From NCBI GenBank assembly GCA_036381235.1, contig DASVDE010000030.1, positions 1 to 47,208 on the forward strand: a stretch of 47,208 nucleotides of DNA, written 5' to 3'. Position 1 is the stretch's first letter. Every line of letters begins with the position of its first letter. The DNA is from DASVDE01 sp036381235. Lineage in GTDB: Bacteria; Actinomycetota; Thermoleophilia; Solirubrobacterales; 70-9. The translations under genes and the position numbers were made by a program. This document shows positions 24,207 through 31,574 of the stretch, piece by piece. A model generated the notes under the pieces. The model was not told the DNA's origin and did not search any database. It was given only the letters and a program-made list of their open reading frames with translations.

Positions 24207-25898
24207 GTGACTCGCCTCTCGCAAGCCTTCCTGCCCACCCTCAAGGACGCCCCCGCCGACGCGGAGGCGCTGTCGCACAAGCTGATGGTCAGAGCGGGCC
24301 TCATTCGGCAGCTGGGAGCCGGGCTGTGGACGTATCTGCCCGCTGGGTGGCGGGTGCACCGCAAGGTGGAAGCGGTGATCCGCGAAGAGATGGAGGCGAT
24401 CGGCTGCCAGGAGATGCTGATGCCCGTCCTGCAGCCGGCCGGGCCGTGGGAGACGACGGGGCGCTACGCGATCGACGAGCTGTTCAAGCTCGAGGACCGC
24501 AGGGGCGCCCCGATGGTGCTGGCGATGACCCACGAGGAGTGCGTCACCTACCACGTGGCGCGCGAGGTGCGCTCCTACCGCGACCTGCCTCTGATGCTCT
24601 TTCACATCCAGACCAAGGAGCGCGATGAGCCGCGCCCGCGGGCAGGTGTCCTGCGCACGCGCGAGTTCACGATGAAGGACGCCTACTCCTTCGATCGAGA
24701 CGAGGAGGGGTTGGCTCGTTCCTATGAGCTGCAGAGCGAGGCCTATGCGCGGATCTTCGATCGCTGCGGGCTGCGCTGGTACCGGGTCGAGTCCGACGTC
24801 GGCATGATGGGAGGCTCCGGCGCCCACGAGTACATGGCCCCCTGCCCGGCGGGCGAGAACGAGGTGGCGCTCGCCCCCGGGTACGCCGCCAATGTCGAGA
24901 TCGCCACCGCAGAGGCTCAGCCGGTGGAGCTGCCGGCGGCGCTGGATGCGCCTGAACGGGTCTCGACGCCCGGGCTGACCGGCGTCGAGGAGGTCGCGGG
25001 AGCGCTGGCGCTCCCCACAGGCGCGCTGATCAAGGCGATGCCGGTCGTGATCGAAAGTCGCGGAATGGCGCTGGTGCTCCTGCGCGGCGACCACCGTCTC
25101 AACGAGATCAAGCTGCGCAATGCGCTCGGCGCCGAGTTCCGGCCGGCGCGGCCCGAGGAGATCGAGGCCGAGCTGGGGCCCGTCGGCTTCGTCGGCCCTG
25201 TCGGCGCGAGCCTGCCCGTACTCAAGGATGCCGCGATCCAGGGCGACTCCTATGCCGCCGGCGCCAACGAGGCCGACGCCCACCTGCGCGGGGTGCGACC
25301 GGGGCGCGACTTCGAGTTTGAGGAAGTCGACGTGCGCACGGTGGAGACCGGCGACACTGCGCCCGGGGGAGGCACGATCGAGATCGAACCGGCGATCGAA
25401 GTCGGCAACATCTTCAAGCTCGGGACCCGCTACTCGGAGCCGCTGGGGGCGACCTTCCTGGACGAAGAGGGCGCCGAGCGGCCGATCGTGATGGGCAGCT
25501 ACGGGATCGGTCCCGCCCGCGTGGTCGCCGCCGCGATCGAGCAGGGCGCCGACGAGCGAGGCATCGTCTGGCCAAAGGCGCTCGCTCCGTGGCAGGCGCA
25601 CCTCGTTTCGCTCGCCAAGGACGGAGAGCCGGAGCGGGAGGCCGCAGACCGCCTCTACGACCAGCTGCGCGCCGAATTGGGCAGCGAGGTCCTATACGAG
25701 GATCGCGATTCCGGCACGGGGGAGAAGCTCACCGACGCCGAGCTGCTGGGCTGCCCGTTGCGCCTGGTGGTCGGTCGCCGCGGGCTCGCCGAGGGGGCAG
25801 TGGAAGCGAACGAGCGCGCCTCGGGTGTTGAGCACCGCCTGCCCGTGGAGGAGGCCGCTAAAGGGGCGGCCGAGATCCTCCAGGCGCTCGATGGCTGA
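24207..25898 (+). CDS. proS: Prolyl-tRNA synthetase, bacterial type with editing domain
   Basis: Class II aminoacyl-tRNA synthetase charging tRNA-Pro. The 563 residues have the bacterial layout: motif 1 near LMVRAGLIRQLGAGLWTYLP, motif 2 in FHIQTKERDEPRPRAGVLRTREF (central part), an inserted editing domain from about 215 to 385 with GALIKAMPVV, motif 3 in GSYGIGPARVVAAAIEQ, and a C-terminal anticodon-binding domain from about 465. The start is GTG at 24207, 6 bases after a -10 hexamer. Its 3' end overlaps the next gene by 8 bases. Confidence 0.96.
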   Translation: MTRLSQAFLPTLKDAPADAEALSHKLMVRAGLIRQLGAGLWTYLPAGWRVHRKVEAVIREEMEAIGCQEMLMPVLQPAGPWETTGRYAIDELFKLEDRRGAPMVLAMTHEECVTYHVAREVRSYRDLPLMLFHIQTKERDEPRPRAGVLRTREFTMKDAYSFDRDEEGLARSYELQSEAYARIFDRCGLRWYRVESDVGMMGGSGAHEYMAPCPAGENEVALAPGYAANVEIATAEAQPVELPAALDAPERVSTPGLTGVEEVAGALALPTGALIKAMPVVIESRGMALVLLRGDHRLNEIKLRNALGAEFRPARPEEIEAELGPVGFVGPVGASLPVLKDAAIQGDSYAAGANEADAHLRGVRPGRDFEFEEVDVRTVETGDTAPGGGTIEIEPAIEVGNIFKLGTRYSEPLGATFLDEEGAERPIVMGSYGIGPARVVAAAIEQGADERGIVWPKALAPWQAHLVSLAKDGEPEREAADRLYDQLRAELGSEVLYEDRDSGTGEKLTDAELLGCPLRLVVGRRGLAEGAVEANERASGVEHRLPVEEAAKGAAEILQALDG

Positions 25899-26550
25899 GA
25901 CGGCCCCCTTCGGCCGCGGCCGGGTGCGCCGCCTCTTCGGCCTCGATCGGAGCGCGCCGCCGCCGCCCTCCACCCGCAAGGGGGAGCCGCTACGCCCCTG
26001 GACGATCCCCAACCTGATCGGCTACCTCCGCCTCGCCGCGATCCCGCTCTTCCTGTGGCTTGCCTTCGATTCCGGCGATGGGCGCTCGGCTGCTGCTGCG
26101 ACCGTCTTCTGGCTGATCGCCGCCGGCGATTACCTCGACGGCTTCCTGGCGCGCGTGACCGGCCAGTACAGCCGCCTCGGGGCGCTGATGGACCCGCTGA
26201 TCGATCGCCTCACGATTCTCTCCGGCGCGGTCGTCTGCTGGCACTTCGAGTTGCTGCCGCACTGGGCCCTCGCGCTGCTCGCTGTCCGTGAGTTGGCGAT
26301 GCTTCTCCTCGCCCAGTACGGGTTGCGCCACGGGGTCGACCTCGAGGTCAACTGGCCGGGACGGATCTCGGTCTTCCCGATTATGGGAGGGATCTTCTTC
26401 GCGATGGTCTTCGCCGGCTGGGTTCCCGCGGCGCTCCTGATCGTGGGGCTCATCCTGGCCCTGATTGCCACGGCGCTCTATGCCCGCACCGGCTTGCGCG
26501 CGATACGCGCGGCCCAAAGCGCCGCGCAAGCCGGCTCTCAGACTCCATAA
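25891..26550 (+). CDS. CDP-alcohol phosphatidyltransferase (PgsA-like)
   Basis: Integral membrane enzyme of 219 residues that transfers a phosphatidyl group from CDP-diacylglycerol, probably to glycerol phosphate or a similar alcohol. The full family signature DxxDGxxARx8GxxxDxxxD is present: DYLDGFLAR, then G, D and D in RLGALMDPLIDR (about residues 86-112). Five to six hydrophobic segments surround it and a basic 45-residue cytoplasmic start precedes it. The location upstream of a garA-like/ftsR-like pair mirrors pgsA2-garA-Rv1828 synteny in mycobacteria. It uses the product of CdsA. Substrate specificity is not visible. Confidence 0.88.
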   Translation: MAETAPFGRGRVRRLFGLDRSAPPPPSTRKGEPLRPWTIPNLIGYLRLAAIPLFLWLAFDSGDGRSAAAATVFWLIAAGDYLDGFLARVTGQYSRLGALMDPLIDRLTILSGAVVCWHFELLPHWALALLAVRELAMLLLAQYGLRHGVDLEVNWPGRISVFPIMGGIFFAMVFAGWVPAALLIVGLILALIATALYARTGLRAIRAAQSAAQAGSQTP

Positions 26551-26595
26551 ACCTTCAACCTTCAGTTGAACCTTTGGCCTGTCGCGACCTATAAT
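26550..26595 (+). promoter_or_regulatory. Strong promoter of the rsiG-like/garA/ftsR operon with repeats
   Basis: TTGAAC (26566-26571), an 18-base spacer and a consensus TATAAT (26590-26595) form the best -35/-10 promoter in the window. The -35 box is part of a dyad, TTCAAC-CTTCA-GTTGAA (26554-26570), and AACCTT occurs three times (26550-26555, 26557-26562, 26569-26574). Unlike most starts here this transcript has a leader of about 42 bases and an AAGGAG ribosome-binding site at 26634-26639. The repeats suggest a regulator site over the -35 box. Confidence 0.65.
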
Positions 26596-26643
26596 CGATC
26601 GAAGCGGCCAACGGAGGCAGGCGCCTCCCGATCAAGGAGTGAG

Positions 26644-26913
26644 ATGGAGGACACCTTTCCCGACCTGGGCTCCCTCAGCGACAAGGAGCTGAAGCAGCTG
26701 ATCGACGATCTCACCACCGAGGAAAACGAGATCTCCTACAAGCGACGGGTTCTGCACGGCAAGATCGACATTCTCCGTGCCGAGCTGGTCAACCGGCTGC
26801 GCCAGAAACGGGAGAGCGGCGCCTCGCTGATCTCCGGCGACGACGTCCAGCAGCTGACCGAGATCCTCGCCGGTAAGGCGCAGGGATCGCCGGAGGACGA
26901 GCCGGGCGCCTGA
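26644..26913 (+). CDS. RsiG-like protein (single c-di-GMP-binding-type motif, putative anti-sigma factor)
   Basis: An 89-residue, mostly helical, charged protein. Residues 12-53 should form a long coiled-coil helix. Within it, E27-S31-R34-H38-D42 matches the RsiG c-di-GMP motif E(X)3S(X)2R(X)3Q(X)3D with Gln replaced by His; the local sequence SYKRRVLHGKIDILRAEL is very close to the family. In Streptomyces RsiG carries two motifs and, armed with c-di-GMP, holds the sigma factor WhiG; single-motif versions acting as homodimers are known from Rubrobacter. By analogy this may be a homodimeric anti-sigma factor. No sigma gene is in the window. The start ATG at 26644 follows AAGGAG by 4 bases. Confidence 0.72.
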   Translation: MEDTFPDLGSLSDKELKQLIDDLTTEENEISYKRRVLHGKIDILRAELVNRLRQKRESGASLISGDDVQQLTEILAGKAQGSPEDEPGA

Positions 26914-26938
26914 GAGCGACCGGTGGGAGGGGAGAGCG

Positions 26939-27409
26939 ATGGCGGTCCACTGTCCCGAGTGCGGGTTCGTCAACCCCGAAGGCGCCAACTACTGCCAGAA
27001 GTGCGGCGCCTACCTGGCGCGCTCGGAGAGCGGCGAGGAGCCGACCACGATGACCTACCGGGTCGACGACACCGGCGACATGCAGCCGGTTGACATCGAC
27101 GAGGTCGTCGCCGAGGCGGGTGCCGCGCTCGTGATTCGCTCCGGCGGCGGGCGGGCCGGGGAGAGCTTCACAGTCGAGGATGACCGGGTCAGCATCGGCC
27201 GCAGCCCGGACGCCGGCGTGTTCCTCGACGACGTCACCGTCTCCCGCAATCACGCGTTGCTGGTTCGCCGCCGCGACGGCCTCTACATCGACGACCTCGG
27301 CTCCCTCAACGGCACTTACGTCAACCGCCGACGAATCGAGTCGCACAAGCTTGCCGACGGCGACGAGATACAGGTCGGCAAGTACAAGCTGAGCTATCTG
27401 GAGAAGTAG
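26939..27409 (+). CDS. garA: Zinc-ribbon FHA-domain protein, GarA/OdhI-like
   Basis: A 156-residue signalling protein. The N-terminus is a zinc ribbon (Cys5, Cys8, Cys19, Cys22 in CPECG and CQKCG). A linker with Thr36, Thr37 and Thr39 (EEPTTMTYRVDD) follows, then a FHA domain (63-155) with phosphothreonine-binding residues Arg88, Ser102/Arg103, His105 and Asn124. FLDDVTVSRNHA, GSLNGTYVNR and DGDEIQVGKYKL match mycobacterial GarA closely. GarA and OdhI inhibit 2-oxoglutarate dehydrogenase and related enzymes when unphosphorylated, and are switched by serine/threonine kinases at an N-terminal ETTS motif. The zinc ribbon is absent from mycobacterial GarA. Adjacent to an FtsR-like regulator, as in mycobacteria. 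Confidence 0.85.
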   Translation: MAVHCPECGFVNPEGANYCQKCGAYLARSESGEEPTTMTYRVDDTGDMQPVDIDEVVAEAGAALVIRSGGGRAGESFTVEDDRVSIGRSPDAGVFLDDVTVSRNHALLVRRRDGLYIDDLGSLNGTYVNRRRIESHKLADGDEIQVGKYKLSYLEK

Positions 27410-27411
27410 GG

Positions 27412-28152
27412 ATGGCCGCTTCGGAGACACACGTCCGCCAACGAGACTCACGGCCGCGCAAGGCGCTGACAATCGGCGCCGTTTGCAAGATCCTGCAGAG
27501 CGAGTTCGACGACGTATCGATCTCGAAGATCCGCTATCTCGAGGATCAGAAGCTTCTCTCCCCGCGCCGCACCTCCGGCGGCTACCGCCTCTACAGCCAG
27601 TCCGATGTCGAACGGCTGCGCACGATTTTGCGCCTCCAGCGTGACGAGTTCCTGCCGCTGAGGGTCATCCGACAGGAGCTGGCGGCGGGCGGGGACATCG
27701 ACCTCGGCGGTAGTGCGGAGAAGCGCTCCGGGGGCAGCGGCGTGCGCCGAGCGATCCTCGTCAACACCTCAAGCGCATATCTGACGCTCGACGAGGTGAT
27801 CGAGGAGACGGGCTCCCGCGAGGAGCTGGTCGCCGAGCTGGAGAACTTCGGCATCGTCCAACCGGAGAAACGGGACGGCAAGACCGTCTACGACGAGACC
27901 GACCGCGAGATCATCCGCGCCGCGAACGAGCTTTCCCGCTTCGGCGTCGGCGCTCGCAACCTGCGCGTCTTCCGCTCCTCCGCCGATCGCGAGGCAAACC
28001 TGCTCGAGGCGCTGCTCGGCCCATCTCTGCGCTCGCGCAACCCCGAGCGCCGCAAGGAGGCGCTCGCCAGCCTCGAGAGCCTGGCGGCAACGGTCAGCCA
28101 CCTCAAGCACCTGCTGCTGATCCGGGACCTGCGCCGCCTCGCCGGCGACTGA
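27412..28152 (+). CDS. ftsR: MerR-family transcriptional regulator, FtsR/Rv1828-like
   Basis: A 246-residue regulator. The N-terminal winged helix (residues 17-85) has LTIGAVCKILQSEFDDVSIS, IRYLEDQKLLSPRRTSGGYR and YSQSDVERLRTIL, with the FtsR-type insert. The C-terminal part (from about 118) has the second domain of this subfamily: YLTLDEVIEETGSREELVAE and a helical end. Corynebacterial FtsR activates ftsZ and controls division. It lies two bases after the garA-like gene, the same pair as Rv1827-Rv1828 in Mycobacterium tuberculosis. The upstream AACCTT repeats could be its own site, but that is a guess. Confidence 0.85.
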   Translation: MAASETHVRQRDSRPRKALTIGAVCKILQSEFDDVSISKIRYLEDQKLLSPRRTSGGYRLYSQSDVERLRTILRLQRDEFLPLRVIRQELAAGGDIDLGGSAEKRSGGSGVRRAILVNTSSAYLTLDEVIEETGSREELVAELENFGIVQPEKRDGKTVYDETDREIIRAANELSRFGVGARNLRVFRSSADREANLLEALLGPSLRSRNPERRKEALASLESLAATVSHLKHLLLIRDLRRLAGD

Positions 28153-28162
28153 CGGCCGGCCG

Positions 28163-28627
28163 GTGCCACGAGCAACGCGACGTCGCACGATCGCCGCGCC
28201 CCCGAGCGATGTATGGGCGCTGGTCTCCGATCCCTACAGCCTGCCCCGCTGGTGGCCGCGCACCTCCCGGGTGGAGAACGTCGATCGCAAGCCCGCCGGC
28301 GCCCGCAGCCAGTGGACGAAGGTGCTGGAGACTGCGGAGGGACGCGGGGTGCGGGCCGACTACCGCTGCATCGGGTCGACCGAGGGGAAGCGCTACGCGT
28401 GGGAGCAGCAGCTCGCCGGCTCTCCGTTCGAACGCCACCTGCGCAACTCTGAGGTGGAGATCCGCTTGCGGCCCGAAGGGGGAGACACCGAGGTCGAGAT
28501 CGAGGCCAGGCAAACGCTGAGAGGCCTCTCCCGCCTTGGCTCCCCCCTGATGGGCCGCGGCCAGGGCGCCATTCTCGACGAGGCCTTGGACGGCCTCGAA
28601 CGAACGCTGACCGGGGGCGAAAAATGA
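28163..28627 (+). CDS. SRPBCC-family (START-like) protein
   Basis: A 154-residue protein of the polyketide-cyclase/SRPBCC fold, which binds hydrophobic ligands in a deep pocket. The start RRRTIAAPPSDVWALVSDPYSLPRWWP is the classical first strand and helices, and the last 30 residues form the long C-terminal helix (ILDEALDGLERTL). The GTG start at 28163 follows the ftsR-like gene by 10 bases, and its stop overlaps the ATG of the flavoprotein gene, so the two are coupled. Its ligand is unknown; a lipid precursor handled by its neighbour is possible. Confidence 0.8.
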   Translation: MPRATRRRTIAAPPSDVWALVSDPYSLPRWWPRTSRVENVDRKPAGARSQWTKVLETAEGRGVRADYRCIGSTEGKRYAWEQQLAGSPFERHLRNSEVEIRLRPEGGDTEVEIEARQTLRGLSRLGSPLMGRGQGAILDEALDGLERTLTGGEK

Positions 28628-30261
28628 CTCCGCCGAGGCGAGATTCGAAGTGGTGGGGATGGGGGGACCCGTCGATCGCGCCTGAATTGGACGCCGAAGC
28701 GCTGGCGACTTTGCGCGAGTACGTCGGCGCTCTGGAGCCCACACCGCGGGTGGTTGCCTCCCCGGCCGACTTTGCCCTGCCTGCAGCGGCTTCGCTGCCC
28801 CCAGCGCTGGTCGATGCGGTCGGCGAGGAGAACGTCTTCACCGACACGGAAGACCGTCTCCGTCACGCCACCGGTTGCGGCTACGCCGACCTCGCCCGTT
28901 TGCGCAGTGGGGCATTGGAGGCCGCTCCCGACGCGGTTGTCCTGCCCGGCGATGCCGAGCAAGTGAAACGAGTTCTGCAGCTGTGCGCTGCCGAAGGCGT
29001 CGCAGTAGTTCCCTTTGGGGGCGGCACCAGCGTGGTGGGGGGGATCGAACCGCTGCGCGGCGACCACGAGCGGCTGATCAGCTTCGACCTCAGCCGCCTG
29101 CGCGACGTCGAGTTCGACGAGCGCTCCCTGACCGCGCGCCTCGGGGCTGGACTGCGCGGCCCGGAGGCCGAGGCGGCCCTGGGCGCTCGCGGCGTCACGC
29201 TCGGCCACTTTCCGCAGTCCTTCGAGTACGCCACGATCGGTGGCTTTGCCGCAACCCGCTCGGCGGGGCAGGCGTCCAGCGGCTATGGCCGCTTCGACGA
29301 ACTGGTCAGCTCCGCCCGGTTGATCGCACCGGCCGGTGAGCTGCGGACCCTGGAGACACCGCACACAGCCGCGGGCCCGGCGCTGCGCGAGCTGATCGTA
29401 GGCTCTGAGGGAACGCTCGGCGTTATCCCCGAGGTGAGGGTGCGCGTCCGCCCGGCACCCGAGCGGCGGCGCTACGAAGCCTGGATCGCGGAGAGCTTCG
29501 AGGCCGGCGCGGAGATCGTTCGAAAGCTTGCCCAGGGACCCGGATTGCCGGACATCATCCGGGTCTCCGACGAGGAGGAGACCCGGATCTCACTGGCCCT
29601 ATCCGGCCCACGCGGCCTCGCGCGGGCGCTGTTCGACCGCTACCTGGGGTTGCGCGGCAAGCGCGATGGCTGCCTGATCGTGGTCGGCGTCGAGGGCGAG
29701 CCGGAGTCGGTGGCCCGGCGCCGAGCGCTCACCGCGCGGGAGCTGCGAGCAGGAGGCGCCGCCTACATCGGACAGGCCGCCGGGCGCTCCTGGGAGCACG
29801 GCCGCTTCCAGGGTCCTTACCTGCGCGACACGCTGATGGACATGGGCGCGATGGTCGAGACGCTCGAGACCTCGCACACATGGGCGCGACTGGGAGAGCT
29901 GCACGCGACTGTCGGGGCTGCGATCCGCGACTCGCTTGCCTCCCAGGGCACGCCCGGACTGGTCTTTTGCCACCTCTCCCACGCCTATGCCGACGGTGCC
30001 TCGCTCTACTTCACCTTCATCTCCCGCGCTCGCCGGGGCGAAGAGGTCGAGCAATGGCGAGCCGTGAAGCGCGCCGCGTCGGAGGCGATCGTCGCCGCAG
30101 GCGCCACGATCACGCACCATCACGCGGTGGGCCGAGACCACGCGCCTTATATGGAGGCGGAGGTGGGGGAGACGGGGCTCGAGGTACTGCGCGCGGTCAA
30201 GGAGCGACTCGACCCGACCGGCATCATGAATCCGGGGAAGCTGTTGCCGCCGGCGGGCTAA
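28624..30261 (+). CDS. FAD-binding oxidase, alkylglycerone-phosphate synthase-like
   Basis: A 545-residue flavoprotein of the vanillyl-alcohol-oxidase family. The FAD-binding PP loop is VVPFGGGTSVVGG (residues 128-140). The start RRDSKWWGWGDP and the segments FPQSFEYATIGGFAATRSAG and PYLRDTLMDMG resemble alkyldihydroxyacetonephosphate synthase (AGPS). Residues essential in AGPS have counterparts: Tyr462 in SLYFTF and the triple His498-500 in ITHHHAVGRDHAPYM. AGPS swaps the acyl chain of acyl-DHAP for a fatty alcohol, the key step to ether lipids. Glycolate oxidase/D-lactate dehydrogenase relatives usually lack the HHH. Its end overlaps the convergent gene by 4 bases. Confidence 0.78.
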   Translation: MTPPRRDSKWWGWGDPSIAPELDAEALATLREYVGALEPTPRVVASPADFALPAAASLPPALVDAVGEENVFTDTEDRLRHATGCGYADLARLRSGALEAAPDAVVLPGDAEQVKRVLQLCAAEGVAVVPFGGGTSVVGGIEPLRGDHERLISFDLSRLRDVEFDERSLTARLGAGLRGPEAEAALGARGVTLGHFPQSFEYATIGGFAATRSAGQASSGYGRFDELVSSARLIAPAGELRTLETPHTAAGPALRELIVGSEGTLGVIPEVRVRVRPAPERRRYEAWIAESFEAGAEIVRKLAQGPGLPDIIRVSDEEETRISLALSGPRGLARALFDRYLGLRGKRDGCLIVVGVEGEPESVARRRALTARELRAGGAAYIGQAAGRSWEHGRFQGPYLRDTLMDMGAMVETLETSHTWARLGELHATVGAAIRDSLASQGTPGLVFCHLSHAYADGASLYFTFISRARRGEEVEQWRAVKRAASEAIVAAGATITHHHAVGRDHAPYMEAEVGETGLEVLRAVKERLDPTGIMNPGKLLPPAG

Positions 30262-31115
30262 CCGCGGTTGGCGGCGCGGTTGGTCAGAGGGCCGACGATC
30301 CTGCCGTGCAGAACACCGGTCCCCGTGTAGGCGGGAAGGCGTTTCTCCTGCCTGGCACTCGCCACCTCGGCTTCGTATGCGGCATCCGAGGTGAGGGCGA
30401 TGTCAAGCTGATCGAAGCCGCCGCTGGAGACGTAGCTGAGCAACTCGAGTGGAACGGGGAGCTGTGCGTCGAGCACGCCGGGCTTGCCGACTTTGACGGC
30501 CCCGATGCGCAGCGCGATCTGGGGCGATTTGTAGAGCCAGATGGTGTAGGAGGAGCCCGCCGGCGATGGCTGCAGCCCCTGTGCCACGACCTGGAGGACG
30601 ACGTTCTTTCGAACCCTTCCGAACAGAGCCCGTCCTCGGGCGTCGCTGCCGTCCGTCGGTGAGAGCACCGCTCGGGTCAGTCCGGCCAATCTGGAATTGG
30701 CCGAAGCGCTCGTCGCGTTTCCGCCGGCGGTGGGGGAGGAGCCGCTCGAGCCATTGTCATCGCCGCCGCCGAAAACGCCGGCGATCAGCAGGACGACGAA
30801 GGTGAGAACGGCAACCCCCGCCGCAACGCCGCCTATGCGTAGGCGACGGTCATCGGGCAGCGTCAGCTTGGGCCGGGATCTCGGTGTGGATGGCTTCGGG
30901 GCAGGCGCCGGTGCCTTGGGCTCGGACGGCTCGAGCTTTGCCTTCGGCTGCTCTGCCCGCGCCGGCGCGTCGCTTTCGAGCTCGGCAAGCGCATCCTTGA
31001 CCTGGGCCCGAACCTCCTCGACGCTCAGCCCCATCAGGGACGCGAGGTCCTCGTAGCCCTGTTCGCGCTGCGCCAGCAGCCGGAGCATCGCCTTTTGATC
31101 GTCGCTGAGTGCCAC
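30258..31115 (-). CDS. HTH-transmembrane-ectodomain protein (sigma-region-4-like N-terminus)
   Basis: A 285-residue protein of unknown function. Residues 1-47 (LSDDQKAMLRLLAQREQGYE, then DLASLMGLSVEEVRAQVKDAL) look like a sigma-factor region 4 or LuxR-type helix-turn-helix. Residues 48-90 are a Pro/Lys/Ala linker, 95-114 a single membrane segment (GGVAAGVAVLTFVVLLIAGV), 116-140 a Gly/Ser linker, and 141-285 an extracellular beta-rich domain resembling the anti-sigma-K (RskA) C-terminal domain. The start GTG at 31115 lies 8 bases after TAGGCT; the frame extends upstream only antisense to the thioesterase. It may be a membrane-bound regulator that reads an outside signal. Confidence 0.72.
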   Translation of the reverse strand: MALSDDQKAMLRLLAQREQGYEDLASLMGLSVEEVRAQVKDALAELESDAPARAEQPKAKLEPSEPKAPAPAPKPSTPRSRPKLTLPDDRRLRIGGVAAGVAVLTFVVLLIAGVFGGGDDNGSSGSSPTAGGNATSASANSRLAGLTRAVLSPTDGSDARGRALFGRVRKNVVLQVVAQGLQPSPAGSSYTIWLYKSPQIALRIGAVKVGKPGVLDAQLPVPLELLSYVSSGGFDQLDIALTSDAAYEAEVASARQEKRLPAYTGTGVLHGRIVGPLTNRAANRG

Positions 31116-31123
31116 GAATTGGA

Positions 31124-31154
31124 AGCCTATGGCAGTGGCTTTGCCGGGTAGGGT
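31124..31154. promoter_or_regulatory. Divergent -10 elements between the HTH-TM gene and the thioesterase
   Basis: On the minus strand TAGGCT (31129-31124) ends 8 bases before the GTG at 31115. On the plus strand TAGGGT (31149-31154) ends 9 bases before the thioesterase ATG at 31164. The starts are only 48 bases apart. Confidence 0.5.
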
Positions 31155-31163
31155 CTGATCGCG

Positions 31164-31574
31164 ATGGACGACGATCTCCACGGGCTCCTCTCCCATTTCG
31201 ACGCGCTGCTCGGCACCGAGTGGCTCGACGACGACCCCGACCACGCCCGGGTCCGGGTGGCGATGCGCGACGAGCTGCGCCAACCCGTCGGCCTGCTGCA
31301 TGGGGGCGTGATGTCGACCCTGATCGAAAGCGTCTGCTCACGCGCCACCGCGCTGGCCGTGCTCGGCGACGGCATGTTGGCCATGGGCCAGTCGATCGGC
31401 GTCAGCTTCATCCGGCCCATCACCGAGGGACACGCCGAGGTGACCGCCCGTGCCCGACACCGAGGCCGCACAACCTGGGTTTGGGACGCCGAGGTCCGCG
31501 ACGCCGAGGACCGCCTCTGCGCCCTCGCGCAGATGACCATCGCCGTCAGGCCTATCCCCGAAAGCGGTTTGTGA
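31164..31574 (+). CDS. PaaI-family acyl-CoA thioesterase (hotdog fold)
   Basis: A 136-residue hotdog-fold protein. The active-site helix PVGLLHGGVMSTLIESVCSR near residues 41-60 carries the HGG motif and acidic residue of the PaaI/YbgC-like group, and VSFIRPITEGHAEVTARARH is the typical central strand. Such enzymes hydrolyse aromatic or fatty acyl-CoA esters. It stands alone on the plus strand, and its last 23 bases overlap the end of nadE on the other strand. Confidence 0.85.
   Translation: MDDDLHGLLSHFDALLGTEWLDDDPDHARVRVAMRDELRQPVGLLHGGVMSTLIESVCSRATALAVLGDGMLAMGQSIGVSFIRPITEGHAEVTARARHRGRTTWVWDAEVRDAEDRLCALAQMTIAVRPIPESGL

Noticed and set aside
19679..24364. Long minus-strand open frames opposite rseP, ispG and the acyl-CoA ligase
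   Set aside because: They are shadows of well-supported plus-strand genes, with no domain and no start signal.
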